Shown here: positions 16,879-25,816 of the stretch, piece after piece | Layout of the letters: every line of letters begins with the position of its first letter | Position numbering within the stretch: position 1 is the first letter of the stretch | Source: UBA1479 sp002706405 | GTDB taxonomy: Bacteria > Pseudomonadota > Alphaproteobacteria > Rhodospirillales > Casp-alpha2 | Reading direction: 5' to 3' | Length of the DNA: 64,000 nucleotides | Assembly (NCBI GenBank): GCA_963972255.1 | Contig: CAXATO010000002.1 | Location: 248,001 to 312,000 of the forward strand | Program-made: the position numbers and the translations under genes | The notes under the pieces: generated by a model | The model's database searches: none | What the model was told of the DNA's origin: nothing | What the model saw: only the letters and a program-made list of their open reading frames with translations

Positions 16879-18048
16879 ATGCCAGGATTTGAATTGTTCG
16901 GAAAAGAAGAGCGTGACGCGATTAACGAGATCTTCGACCTCAATGGCGGCATCGTCTTCGCTCACGGGTTCGACGCCATGCGCAACGGCGTATACCGTGT
17001 CCGCGAATACGAGCGCGCATTTGCCGACGTCATGGGCGCGCGCCATGGCCAGGCCGTATCCTCGGGCACGGCGGCGATCAAGGTCGCGCTGAAGGGGCTC
17101 GGGATCGGTCCGGGCGACGAGGTCATCACCCAGGCCTATACCTTCGTCGCCACGGTCGAGGCGATTTTTGAGACCGGCGCGACGCCGGTGATCGTCGATG
17201 TCGACGACACCCTGAACATGGACCCGGCGGCATTGGAGGCCGCGATCACCCCGCGTACCCGCGCGGTCGTGCCGGTGCATATGATGGGCGAAGTCGCCGC
17301 CATGGACGAAATCATGGCCATCGCCCGAAAGCATGACCTGCTGGTGATGGAAGACGCGGCCCAGGCGCTGGGCGCGACATACAACGGCCGCCACGCCGGG
17401 ACCATCGGCCATATGGGCGCGTTCAGCACCGACGCCGGCAAGACCCTGAATACCGGCGAAGGCGGCATGGTGCTGACCGACGACGAAAAACTGTACGAGA
17501 ACGCGCGCGCCTATCACGACCACGGCCATGAATACAGCACGACCCTCGGCCGCGGCGAGGAAGCGGCCCTGTGCCGGGGCTTCAATTATCGGATGACGGA
17601 AATCCACGCCGCCATCGGACTGGCGCAACTGAAGAAGTTGGACACCGTCGTTTCACGCCAGCGCGAAAACAAGGCCAAACTGGTGGCCGGCCTGGAGCCC
17701 CTGGGCCTGCGCTTTCGCCGCAGCCTCGACCCGGCCGGTGATATCGGCGACACCCTGGTGTTCTATTTGGCGGATCGCGAACGGTGCGCCTCGGTGGTTG
17801 CCGCCATGCGCGAAGCCGGGCTGGGCACCAAGAACCTGCCCGATGCCATCCGCTGGCATTTCGCCAAGCACTGGGAACACATGCTGGACGACCATCCCTT
17901 ATACAAAGGCCGCGTCAGCGATGCCTGGGCACCGTCGGCCGACATTCTGGAGCGCTCCATCGCGCTGCCGGTAATGGTCAAAATGGACGATACCCGGATC
18001 GACGAGATCGTCACCAAATTGAGCGCCATCATCCGGTCCAATACGTGA
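16879..18048 (+). CDS. DegT/DnrJ/EryC1 PLP-dependent aminotransferase, KdnA-like
   Basis: A 389-residue fold-type I sugar aminotransferase: QAVSSGTAAIKVALKGLGIG, GDEVITQAYTFVA, VVPVHMMGEVAAMDEI, MEDAAQALGATYNG and FSTDAGKTLNTGEGG with the PLP lysine. The later HDHGHEY segment and the early FAHGFDAMRNG are traits I associate with the KdnA branch rather than with ArnB or PglE types. It is paired with the iron-type alcohol dehydrogenase upstream (53-nt gap) and its stop overlaps the GTG of the cytidylyltransferase gene. It would transfer an amino group from glutamate to the ketone or aldehyde made by the dehydrogenase. Confidence 0.86.
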   Translation: MPGFELFGKEERDAINEIFDLNGGIVFAHGFDAMRNGVYRVREYERAFADVMGARHGQAVSSGTAAIKVALKGLGIGPGDEVITQAYTFVATVEAIFETGATPVIVDVDDTLNMDPAALEAAITPRTRAVVPVHMMGEVAAMDEIMAIARKHDLLVMEDAAQALGATYNGRHAGTIGHMGAFSTDAGKTLNTGEGGMVLTDDEKLYENARAYHDHGHEYSTTLGRGEEAALCRGFNYRMTEIHAAIGLAQLKKLDTVVSRQRENKAKLVAGLEPLGLRFRRSLDPAGDIGDTLVFYLADRERCASVVAAMREAGLGTKNLPDAIRWHFAKHWEHMLDDHPLYKGRVSDAWAPSADILERSIALPVMVKMDDTRIDEIVTKLSAIIRSNT

Positions 18049-18791
18049 GCGTCTTCGCCCTTATTCCGGCCCGCGGCGGGTCCAAGGGAATTCCGCGCAA
18101 GAATCTCGTGCCGCTCGGTGGGCGCCCCCTGATCGCCCATACGGTGCTGACGGCCCAGGCGGCGGCCGTCGATGAGGTGTTCCTGTCGACCGACGACGAG
18201 GCGATCGCGGAGGTCTGTCGAGATCTCGGCGTGAACACGCCTTATCGCAGACCGCTCGACCTAGCCGGCGACGAGACGAAAATGATTGACGTCGTGCTGC
18301 ATTGGATGGATTGGGCGCGCGATGAAGGCCCCGGCGAACCGGATGTCCTGGTTCTGCTGCAGCCGACGTCCCCCCTGCGCGCCCCCGCCGACATCAACGG
18401 CACGCTTGAGTCGATGCGCCGCCACGGCGCGCACAGCGCCGTCAGCGTCCACGCCATGGCCGAACACCCCATGGAATGCGTGACCGTCGCGAGTAACGGC
18501 TGGTCCTTTCTTTTGGAAGATCCAAACATGGCGGGACGGCGCCAGGATTACGCGGGCCGACACTTTTTCATCAACGGCGCAGTCTACGCCACCACCACGG
18601 AATTCCTGCGCAAGCGGCGGGCGTTCATGACCGACGGAAACGAGACCGCCATCTACGAGATGGATCCCCTGCGCGGGATCGATATCGACACCGAAGCGGA
18701 CCTGCTGCAGGCCGAAGCCTATGTGGGTCATCCCGGCATCCGGTCGCGTCTGGCGGATGCCGGCGTCGTCGGCCTGTCGGCAGCGACCTAA
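18045..18791 (+). CDS. CMP-nonulosonate (NeuA/LegF-type) cytidylyltransferase
   Basis: A 248-residue protein with the CMP-sugar synthetase landmarks: FALIPARGGSKGIPRKNLVPLGGRPLI at the N-terminus (P-loop-like ARGGSKGIPRKN), VFLSTDDEAIA, VLLQPTSPLR, FINGAVY and a final GIDIDTEADL. It activates a 2-keto-3-deoxy sugar acid with CTP. In this operon it could act on the NeuB product, or on a Kdo8N-like sugar made by its two upstream neighbours. The GTG at 18045 is taken because it overlaps the upstream TGA (GTGA) and begins right at the conserved motif. Confidence 0.9.
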   Translation: MSVFALIPARGGSKGIPRKNLVPLGGRPLIAHTVLTAQAAAVDEVFLSTDDEAIAEVCRDLGVNTPYRRPLDLAGDETKMIDVVLHWMDWARDEGPGEPDVLVLLQPTSPLRAPADINGTLESMRRHGAHSAVSVHAMAEHPMECVTVASNGWSFLLEDPNMAGRRQDYAGRHFFINGAVYATTTEFLRKRRAFMTDGNETAIYEMDPLRGIDIDTEADLLQAEAYVGHPGIRSRLADAGVVGLSAAT

Positions 18792-18806
18792 CGAGACGGA
18801 ACCCAA

Positions 18807-19916
18807 ATGACAGAACATGTGACTTTCCCCGACCTTCCGGAAACCCTGACGCGTGCCGTTGAAGACGAGGACCGCGCGGTCATGAAAAACGTATTGACGC
18901 CACGCGGCCTGAAACGGCGCCGCGTGCTGATCGTCGGCGGCGCCGGTTACATCGGCATTCCGTTGACCCAACATCTTCTGGAACAGGGCTTCGATGTCCG
19001 GGTGCTCGACCTTCTGCTTTATGAAAACCACGGCCCGGTCGCCGGGTTTCTCGGCCACCCCGGATACGAATTCATGGCTGGCGACCTGTGCGACAGCGCG
19101 GCCCGGGACGCGGCCCTTGACGGGATCAGCGACGTCATCATTCTGGCCGGGCTGGTCGGCGATCCGATCACCAAGGCCTATCCGCAAGAACACGAAGCCA
19201 TCAACGAGGACGGCCTAGCACGCTTTGTCGATGCCCTGAACGGGCGCAGTTTGAATAAGGTCGTGTTTGTATCGACTTGTTCCAACTACGGCGAAATTCC
19301 GGCCGATACCACGGCCGATGAAAACTTCGACTTGAAGCCGTTGTCTCTTTACGCCAAGGCCAAGGTCGCGCGTGAACAGCAGCTTCTGGCCATGGACAAC
19401 CATGCCGACTTCTGCGGCGTCGTGCTGCGCTTCGCCACGGCCTTCGGCCTGTCGGGCCGCATGCGCTTCGATCTGACGGTCAGCGAATTCACCCGCGACC
19501 TGCATGCGGGCGCTAGGCTCGAAGTCTATGACGCCGACACCTGGCGGCCCTATTGCCACGTCCGCGATTTCGCGCGGGCGCTGCACCGCGTGTTGGCCTT
19601 TCCCCGCGACATCGTCGGGTTCGAAGTCTTCAACGCCGGCGGCGACGTCAACAACTACACGAAGAAGATGATCGTTGACGCCATCCAGGATCAGGTCAAA
19701 ACCGGCGAGGTCGTCTACGTCGCCGGCGGCGCTGATCGGCGCAATTACCGTGTCGATTTCGGCAAGATCCGCAAGGCGCTTCATTTTGAGCCGGCATTCA
19801 CCGTGCCTGACGGTGTCCGCGAATTGGCGCGGGCGCTTGATCAGGGCTTCTTCGCCGATTACAGCGCGCGTCCGGATTTCTACCGCAACAATACGATCAC
19901 CTATCCCCGTGACTGA
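18807..19916 (+). CDS. Extended SDR NAD-dependent epimerase/dehydratase family protein
   Basis: A 369-residue protein with a 33-residue N-terminal extension, then the Rossmann motif VLIVGGAGYIGIPL (about residues 35-48), VFVSTCSNYGE and the YAKAK catalytic Tyr-Lys pair, and RPYCHVRDFARAL for the NDP-sugar side. It lacks the T-D-E triad after the SDR serine region that marks 4,6-dehydratases, so it is probably an epimerase or reductase rather than the missing LegB. It sits between the CMP-sugar synthetase and the LegC-like aminotransferase. The substrate is unknown. Confidence 0.78.
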   Translation: MTEHVTFPDLPETLTRAVEDEDRAVMKNVLTPRGLKRRRVLIVGGAGYIGIPLTQHLLEQGFDVRVLDLLLYENHGPVAGFLGHPGYEFMAGDLCDSAARDAALDGISDVIILAGLVGDPITKAYPQEHEAINEDGLARFVDALNGRSLNKVVFVSTCSNYGEIPADTTADENFDLKPLSLYAKAKVAREQQLLAMDNHADFCGVVLRFATAFGLSGRMRFDLTVSEFTRDLHAGARLEVYDADTWRPYCHVRDFARALHRVLAFPRDIVGFEVFNAGGDVNNYTKKMIVDAIQDQVKTGEVVYVAGGADRRNYRVDFGKIRKALHFEPAFTVPDGVRELARALDQGFFADYSARPDFYRNNTITYPRD

Positions 19917-19935
19917 TCCGGCACCCACCACCGCC

Positions 19936-21108
19936 ATGACCGAACCCGTTCGCGCCATCGTCGATGCGGTGACCCGCGTCATCGACAGCCCCGGCCGGGC
20001 AGTGCCGCTGCACGAGCCCCGGTTCGCCGGACGCGAGTGGGAATACGTCAAGGACTGCCTAGATACCGGATGGGTGTCCAGCGTCGGGGCCTATGTCGAC
20101 CGCTTCGAACGCGACCTGGCCGAGATGACCGGTGCCGACCATGCGGTGGCGACGGTCAACGGCACGGCGGCGCTTCATCTCTGCCTGATCGCGGCCGGCG
20201 TGCGCCCGGGCGACGAAGTGATCGTTCCGGCCCTCAGCTTTGTCGCCACCGCCAATGCGGTCGCCTATTGTCATGCCCAGCCGCATTTCGCGGACATCCA
20301 GCCGGACACCCTGGGCCTCGACCCGGACAAACTGGCCAACCATCTGGCCGCCGTCACCGAGCGCCGGGACGGACGTCTGGTCAATCGGGAAACGGGCAAT
20401 CCCATCACCGCGATCGTCGTCATGCATGCCTTCGGACACCCCGCGGACATGGACGGATTGATCGCGGTGGCGGCTGATTTCGGGTTGCCTTTGATCGAGG
20501 ACGCGGCCGAGTCCCTGGGCAGCACTTACAAGGGGCGGCACTGCGGCGCCCTTGCGCCCTTGGCGGCGCTGAGCTTCAACGGCAACAAGACCGTCACCAC
20601 CGGCGGCGGCGGCGCGGTCCTTGTCCGCGATGCCGAGACAGCCGCCCGGATCAAACACCTGAGCACCACCGCCAAGGTGCCCCACCGCTGGGAATACGTT
20701 CACGACGCGGTCGCCTTCAACTACCGCATGCCCAACATCAACGCCGCCCTGGGCTGTGCTCAGCTTGAACAGCTGCCCGGTTTCCTGGACGCCAAACGGC
20801 GGCTGGCCAAGGCCTATGCGAACGCCTTCGCAGAAGTTACGGCGGCCGAATTCGTCGCCGCCCCGCCGGACTGCGAAAGCAACTACTGGCTTAATGCGAT
20901 TCTGGTGGATGGCGCGGTGCCGGGATTGCGCGATGACGTGCTGACGGTGCTCAACGACGCGGGCGTGATGGCGCGCCCCGCCTGGGCGCTGCTGAACACC
21001 CTGCCCGCGTTCACCGGCTCACCCCGCATGACGGATTTGACCATCGCCGAGGATGTCGGCCGCCGCCTGATCAACCTGCCCAGCAGCGCGGCCCTGGGAG
21101 AGATCTAG
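19936..21108 (+). CDS. LegC-family sugar aminotransferase
   Basis: A 390-residue PLP-dependent aminotransferase: EPRFAGREWEYVKDCLDTGWVSSVGAYVDRFE, VNGTAALHLCLIAAGV, GDEVIVPALSFVATANAVAY, EDAAESLGSTYKG and LSFNGNKTVTTGGGG with the PLP Lys. The wording of the WVSSVG region and of NGNKTVTTGGGG is typical of LegC, which installs the 4-amino group on the NDP-4-keto-6-deoxy-GlcNAc intermediate. An in-frame GTG at 19909 overlaps the end of the preceding gene and would add nine residues; neither start has a good ribosome-binding site. Confidence 0.88.
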   Translation: MTEPVRAIVDAVTRVIDSPGRAVPLHEPRFAGREWEYVKDCLDTGWVSSVGAYVDRFERDLAEMTGADHAVATVNGTAALHLCLIAAGVRPGDEVIVPALSFVATANAVAYCHAQPHFADIQPDTLGLDPDKLANHLAAVTERRDGRLVNRETGNPITAIVVMHAFGHPADMDGLIAVAADFGLPLIEDAAESLGSTYKGRHCGALAPLAALSFNGNKTVTTGGGGAVLVRDAETAARIKHLSTTAKVPHRWEYVHDAVAFNYRMPNINAALGCAQLEQLPGFLDAKRRLAKAYANAFAEVTAAEFVAAPPDCESNYWLNAILVDGAVPGLRDDVLTVLNDAGVMARPAWALLNTLPAFTGSPRMTDLTIAEDVGRRLINLPSSAALGEI

Positions 21109-21111
21109 GCC

Positions 21112-22293
21112 GTGGCCAACCGCAAGATCTGCGTCTTTACGGGCACTCGGGCCGAGTACGGATTGCTTCGCCTGACCATGCGGCGCATCCAGAACGATCC
21201 CGACCTGACGCTTCAAACCTTGGTCAGCGGCGCCCATCTGTCCGACCGTCTGGGCGCGACCTGGCGGCGGATCGAGGAAGACGGATTCGCCATCGACGCG
21301 AAGGTCCCCATGGCCCTGGACGATGACGGCGCGCTTGGCCTGGCGCAGGCGACGGGTGCGGCCGTGGCCGACTTGGCCGATGCCCTGGGTCACTTGGCGC
21401 CGGATATTCTGGTCGTCCTCGGCGACCGCTATGAAGCATTCGCCGCGGCCACGGCGGCCATGCTGCTGCGCCTGCCCATCGCGCATGTCCACGGCGGCGA
21501 GATCACCGAAGGGGCGATGGATGACGCCATGCGCCACGCCATCACCAAGATGGCCCATCTTCATTTCACGGCGGCGGAAGCCTATCGCGACCGTGTCATT
21601 CAGATGGGCGAGATGCCGGACCGGGTGTTCACTGTCGGCGCCCCGGGCCTGGAAGCAATTGCCGAAACGAATTTGATGACACGGGACGCCTTGGCAAAAG
21701 ACATCGGCATTGCGCTGGACAAGCCGTTTTTCGTCATCACCTATCATCCGGAAACCCTGGGCACGGATCCGGCGACGGGGATCGGCGCCGTGCTGTCGGC
21801 GCTTGATGACTTTCCCCAGGCGCCGGCCATCATCACCCATGCAAACGCAGACATTGGCGGTCAGGCGATCAACGCGCGGATCAACGCCTACGCGGCCGAG
21901 CACCCGGGCCGCGTGGCCGCGATACCGACCTTGGGCATGCGGCGGTATTTCTCGGCCGTCGCGGCCGCCGCCGTGGTGATCGGCAACTCATCAAGCGGCA
22001 TCATCGAAGCGCCTTTCCTGGGCACGCCCGTGGTCAATATCGGCAGTCGTCAGGACGGGCGGTTGCGAGCCCCGACCGTGATCGACTGCACGACGGATGC
22101 CGGCACCATTTCCGATGCGATCCGCCGGGCGCTGTCCCCGGACATGCAGGCCCGCGCCGCCCGCAAGGAAACGCCCTATGGGCGCGGCGATAGCGCCGAG
22201 CGCATCGTGGACGCCCTTAAATCGGTGGACATGGCGACACTTGCGCACAAGACGTTCCATGATATCCGACCGCGCACCGGGACCGCCGCATGA
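21112..22293 (+). CDS. NeuC/LegG hydrolysing NDP-sugar 2-epimerase
   Basis: A 393-residue GT-B fold epimerase: CVFTGTRAEYGLLRLTMRRI at the start, LVVLGDRYEAFAAATAAML, IAHVHGGEITEGAMDDAMRHAITKMAHLHF, TYHPETLG and GNSSSGIIEAPFLGTPVVNIG, the whole NeuC signature. It inverts C2 and hydrolyses off the nucleotide, giving the 6-carbon substrate of the NeuB-like synthase. It starts with GTG 3 nt after the aminotransferase stop and its own stop overlaps the next ATG. Confidence 0.92.
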   Translation: MANRKICVFTGTRAEYGLLRLTMRRIQNDPDLTLQTLVSGAHLSDRLGATWRRIEEDGFAIDAKVPMALDDDGALGLAQATGAAVADLADALGHLAPDILVVLGDRYEAFAAATAAMLLRLPIAHVHGGEITEGAMDDAMRHAITKMAHLHFTAAEAYRDRVIQMGEMPDRVFTVGAPGLEAIAETNLMTRDALAKDIGIALDKPFFVITYHPETLGTDPATGIGAVLSALDDFPQAPAIITHANADIGGQAINARINAYAAEHPGRVAAIPTLGMRRYFSAVAAAAVVIGNSSSGIIEAPFLGTPVVNIGSRQDGRLRAPTVIDCTTDAGTISDAIRRALSPDMQARAARKETPYGRGDSAERIVDALKSVDMATLAHKTFHDIRPRTGTAA

Positions 22294-23249
22294 ACAAGCC
22301 GCTTACCATCGTCATGTACCATTACGTGCGGCCGATCGCGTCAAGCCCGTGGCCGGGCATCAAAGGAATCGAAACCGCGCGCTTTGAAAGGCAGCTCGAC
22401 CATATCCAAGCCAATTACAATCCGGTTTCACTTGCCCGCGTGATCGCGGCGCGGGACGGTGGCGAGCCGCTGCCCGAAAACCCGCTCGTTCTGACTTTCG
22501 ACGACGGTTACAAAGACCATTATCAGCATGTCTTTCCCGCCCTTCTTCGCCGCGGTCTGACCGGTGCCTTCTTTCCGCCGACGTCGGTCGTCTATGCACG
22601 CGACATTCTTGATGTGAACAAGGTCCACTTCGTGCTCGCAAGCCAGGATGACCCGCACCCACTTGGTGAGGCCATCGACGCCGCGGTCCTGGATCATCGG
22701 GAAACCCATGACCTGGACACGCCCGAGGCCTATCGGGCATGCCTCGCCAAAGCCGATGATTTCGACCCGGCCGAGGTGATTTATGTGAAACGCATGCTGC
22801 AGCACGGCCTACCCGAGGACCTGCGCCGCGAGATCGCCGACGCCTTGTTCCGGCAATTCGTCAGCAACGACCCGAAGGATTTCGCCGACACTTTATATAT
22901 GAACCGTGATGACTTGGCTGCACTGGCGGCCGCGGGCATGGAGATCGGCAGTCACGGCGATGCCCATCCTTGGCTGAACACGTTGCCGGCAGAAGCCCAA
23001 CGCAACGACATCGAATCTTCCCTGCGTCTGATCGACGATTTAGGCATCGCGCGCGATGGCTTCCTGTTCTGTTATCCCTACGGTGCCTACAACGACGACA
23101 CCCTAAAAATCCTAACGGACCTCAACTGTGGCGCGGCAGTTACATCGGATCGCCGGGTCGCCTTGTTGTCCGATCCGATCCTGACCTTGGCGCGTATCGA
23201 CGCCGTCGACGTACCGGAAACGACCACAACCGCCCGCACGGTTCGATAG
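22290..23249 (+). CDS. NodB-type polysaccharide deacetylase family protein
   Basis: A 319-residue carbohydrate esterase 4-like protein: VMYHYVRP at the N-terminus, VLTFDDGYKDHYQHVFPALL with the DD motif, EIGSHGDAHPWLN for the metal histidines, and CYPYGAYN near the end. No signal peptide is visible, so it probably acts on a cytoplasmic or lipid-linked precursor. It would remove an N-acetyl or similar acyl group from the glycan or its building block. The insertion between the first and second motifs (residues about 105-205) is larger than usual. The start overlaps the NeuC stop (ATGA). Confidence 0.85.
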   Translation: MNKPLTIVMYHYVRPIASSPWPGIKGIETARFERQLDHIQANYNPVSLARVIAARDGGEPLPENPLVLTFDDGYKDHYQHVFPALLRRGLTGAFFPPTSVVYARDILDVNKVHFVLASQDDPHPLGEAIDAAVLDHRETHDLDTPEAYRACLAKADDFDPAEVIYVKRMLQHGLPEDLRREIADALFRQFVSNDPKDFADTLYMNRDDLAALAAAGMEIGSHGDAHPWLNTLPAEAQRNDIESSLRLIDDLGIARDGFLFCYPYGAYNDDTLKILTDLNCGAAVTSDRRVALLSDPILTLARIDAVDVPETTTTARTVR

Positions 23250-23259
23250 GAGAGCCCCC

Positions 23260-23874
23260 ATGGCCAAATATCATAAGTATGTGTTCGATGAAAAAGACAG
23301 ACGCCTCATCGGCGCCTTCGAGGACATGTACAAAGCCGAGGACACGGAAGGGTTCGACAGTTGGCAGAGTCTGAACGTCCGCCATCTACGCCACCGATTG
23401 GCCTTGGAAATTCTCGACGATTACAATTTCTCGTCCGTGCTGGAAGTTGGCTGCGGTAAGGGCAGCATGACCCAGTTTCTGAAGAAGGCAAACAACCGCG
23501 TGCTCGGCATCGACATTTCCCCAACTGCCATCGAAAAAGCGAAGGCCAGCCATCCGCACATTGAATTCCGGGCCATGGACGCGATGTCCGTTGATACTTT
23601 GGACGAGACGTTCGACCTGACGGCCGTGATGACGGTTCTGGCTTATGTCGAAGACTGGCGCAGCTTGATCGCCAAAGTCGCCAACATTTCGCAATTCGGC
23701 ATGTTCGTCGAATATGTCCCTGAAAATCCAATCGGCATGGTGAAAAGCCTGGAAGATTTGGAAATGGAGATCGCCCGCCATTTCGATATCTCGACCAAGC
23801 TGTGCCTGAATGACCGATACCTGATCACATTCGGGCGGCGCATCGGTGCCGGCCACGCCGACGACGGAGATTAA
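23260..23874 (+). CDS. Class I SAM-dependent methyltransferase
   Basis: A 204-residue protein with the SAM-binding motif VLEVGCGKGSMTQFL (about residues 64-78), an acidic strand end (GIDIS), and FDLTAVMTVLAYVEDW in the motif IV region. The size and the shortness of the C-terminal part fit a small Methyltransf_11/25-type enzyme. It probably methylates a hydroxyl or amino group of a sugar unit. AGAG precedes the ATG at 23260. The sulfotransferase gene begins one nucleotide after its stop. Confidence 0.83.
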   Translation: MAKYHKYVFDEKDRRLIGAFEDMYKAEDTEGFDSWQSLNVRHLRHRLALEILDDYNFSSVLEVGCGKGSMTQFLKKANNRVLGIDISPTAIEKAKASHPHIEFRAMDAMSVDTLDETFDLTAVMTVLAYVEDWRSLIAKVANISQFGMFVEYVPENPIGMVKSLEDLEMEIARHFDISTKLCLNDRYLITFGRRIGAGHADDGD

Positions 23875-23875
23875 G

Positions 23876-24700
23876 ATGTCTATTCTCAAGTCCATGAAAA
23901 CGCGACTGATCAACCAGCCGCGATTTCAAAACCTGGTTGCCAACCGGCGCAGCCCCGCGTTCAACACACTATTCCAGAAAAAGCCCGCCGATTACTACGG
24001 CTATGACCTTGCGGCCAACGCCAACGCCAAGGCCATTGTCATCGGGTTGCCGAAAGCGGGCAATAATTGGCTGCTCGGGCTGCTATCCGACTGCCTCGAT
24101 CTGGACGTCTTGCCCGACGTCACGACACCCGGATCAGGCGTATGCATGACGAACCAGCCATTTTCGAGTGACATCTATTTTCAGAAAAACCTTCGCTACG
24201 CCGTCTACATCATGCGCGACCTGCGCGACGTCGTCTGCTCCTACTACCACTTCATCGCCAAGCCGGGCATCTTGGCCGGTCGCCACCGCCAAGCGCAATT
24301 CACCCGGATAGAGGATTTTTATTTCGAGTATTTCCTCGGCCATCTGTCGGCGCTTCACGACTTTCCGGGACATGCCGCCGGATATCTGCGGTTTGACATT
24401 CCCCTTGTCCGCTACGAGTCCTTGTGGGACGACACGGCCGGCGAATTGTCCCGCCTGTTATCGCGATGGGGCCTCGACGTGCCGCCCGAAGCCGTACAAA
24501 TGGCGGTCGACGCCAACGCATTCGATAAGCTGAAGAAATCCGGTAAAGACAACAAAGGCCACAAACTGCCCGCCAGCCACATGCGCAAGGGCGGATACGG
24601 CAATTTCCGCAAGGAACTTCCGGAACACGTCATCGCCGATATCGAGCGGCGTTTCGGCGACTACCTGCTGCGTTGGGGCTATACGTTGACGACGCGCTGA
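23876..24700 (+). CDS. Sulfotransferase domain protein
   Basis: A 274-residue protein with the PAPS-binding features of the Sulfotransfer_1 family: VIGLPKAGNNWLLGLL (5'-phosphosulfate loop, about residues 57-72), YIMRDLRDVVCSYYHF (3'-phosphate site with Arg and Ser) and, at the end, RKGGYGNFRKEL (the RKGxxGxWK-like motif). It would sulfate a sugar hydroxyl of the glycan. The ATG at 23876 is chosen; the frame extends 30 bases upstream into the methyltransferase gene without a ribosome-binding site. It ends 3 nt before the 3' end of a minus-strand gene (convergent). Confidence 0.87.
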   Translation: MSILKSMKTRLINQPRFQNLVANRRSPAFNTLFQKKPADYYGYDLAANANAKAIVIGLPKAGNNWLLGLLSDCLDLDVLPDVTTPGSGVCMTNQPFSSDIYFQKNLRYAVYIMRDLRDVVCSYYHFIAKPGILAGRHRQAQFTRIEDFYFEYFLGHLSALHDFPGHAAGYLRFDIPLVRYESLWDDTAGELSRLLSRWGLDVPPEAVQMAVDANAFDKLKKSGKDNKGHKLPASHMRKGGYGNFRKELPEHVIADIERRFGDYLLRWGYTLTTR

Positions 24701-24703
24701 CGT

Positions 24704-25804
24704 CTAGCGGAGCGATGGAGTCTTTAGATCGAGCTTGTGAATCGCGTTCCTGAGAACATGGTGGTAATCGAAGAATTCGTTCTGGCCAATCCCGAAGGGG
24801 CGCGGATCAAACCCGCCCACGATGGTGAAACGATGACGGGCCGCGATCTCCCGCACCTTCTGCGTGGTCAGGGTCATCGCCTCGCAGACAGGCGGGAATT
24901 CGCAAGTCAGAACCTTCGGGTGATAAGGCATGAGAAGCAGAACCGGCTCGATGCCCCGCTTGCGAAGCGCGACGAGAACGGCTTCGAAATCGCTGGCCGC
25001 CCTTGGATTGACGTAAGGTTTGCGGATCTTGAAATTACCCGTCCCGACCCGCTCCCAGGGAAGCGGCAATCGCGCCATTGCCTTGGCGGAATATTTCCGG
25101 CTTCCGTCCGGCAGCGTGATAGCCTGGTCCATCGACAGGCCCGTGCCGTTGGCCGTTGCCGGTTGAATGACGAATCGATTGTCGGCGCGGCCGGAAAAGA
25201 AGGCTTCGAGATTCCGTTTCAAATATTCGAAGTTGATCAGGTTGGCGGCGAAGTCAATGGACGCATTGAATGCCTCGGGCCGCGGCGACAAACCGAAATA
25301 GGCGCGGCCACGATCATAAAGCGCCCCCATGGTGCGCCATCGGGCGTCCAGGTTTTCGCGCAGGGACCAGGGTGCGATTTCGATCAAGACCTTTTTTGTC
25401 GTGGGCTTTTCCGCGATCAGGGCGAGGAAGGCGATCTCGTCTTCGAACACGGCGCCGTCAAGATACAGGTTCACGAACTCCCGGCAGCCGCCGAGGACAT
25501 TCGGCAGAGAGTCCCGGCTGATGGCGCCCACGTGACTCGATCCGATCACGAAGCAGTCGGCGGCCGACTGCCGCAACAATTCGCGCTTGGTCTCGCGCAG
25601 GCGCATATCGCGGATCAGGCCGTGCTCCTGGCGACGAAGGGCCGCGACATAGTCGCGCAGGCCAAGGTCGTCGCCGTCATCGGGGCCACCATACACGCCA
25701 CGCACGTCGACCACGACGTTGATTCCGGCGCAGAAGGCGAGAACGGCGATCGCCGCCACCAGGGTTTGAATGATAAATCGAGGTTTGTTTATCCCGGCGG
25801 ACAC
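24704..25804 (-). CDS. SGNH-like (AlgX/DltD-type) membrane-anchored partner of MBOAT
   Basis: A 366-residue protein with one N-terminal membrane segment (FIIQTLVAAIAVLAFCAGINVVV) and a periplasmic domain with DCFVIGSSHVGAIS (the G-S-S-H block with the nucleophile-like Ser) and a C-terminal FFDYHHV (Asp-x-x-His type). That is the pattern of the DltD/AlgX/AlgJ helpers that accompany MBOAT acyltransferases. The start is GTG at 25804; GAGGA lies upstream and overlaps the stop of the MBOAT gene, so translation is coupled. It likely moves an acyl group onto the exported glycan. Confidence 0.8.
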   Translation of the reverse strand: MSAGINKPRFIIQTLVAAIAVLAFCAGINVVVDVRGVYGGPDDGDDLGLRDYVAALRRQEHGLIRDMRLRETKRELLRQSAADCFVIGSSHVGAISRDSLPNVLGGCREFVNLYLDGAVFEDEIAFLALIAEKPTTKKVLIEIAPWSLRENLDARWRTMGALYDRGRAYFGLSPRPEAFNASIDFAANLINFEYLKRNLEAFFSGRADNRFVIQPATANGTGLSMDQAITLPDGSRKYSAKAMARLPLPWERVGTGNFKIRKPYVNPRAASDFEAVLVALRKRGIEPVLLLMPYHPKVLTCEFPPVCEAMTLTTQKVREIAARHRFTIVGGFDPRPFGIGQNEFFDYHHVLRNAIHKLDLKTPSLR

Positions 25805-25816
25805 GTGTTCAATTCC

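Noticed and set aside
18807..19916. Possibility that this SDR is the LegB 4,6-dehydratase
   Set aside because: The T-D-E dehydratase triad is missing (STCSNYG in its place), so it is reported only as an extended SDR.
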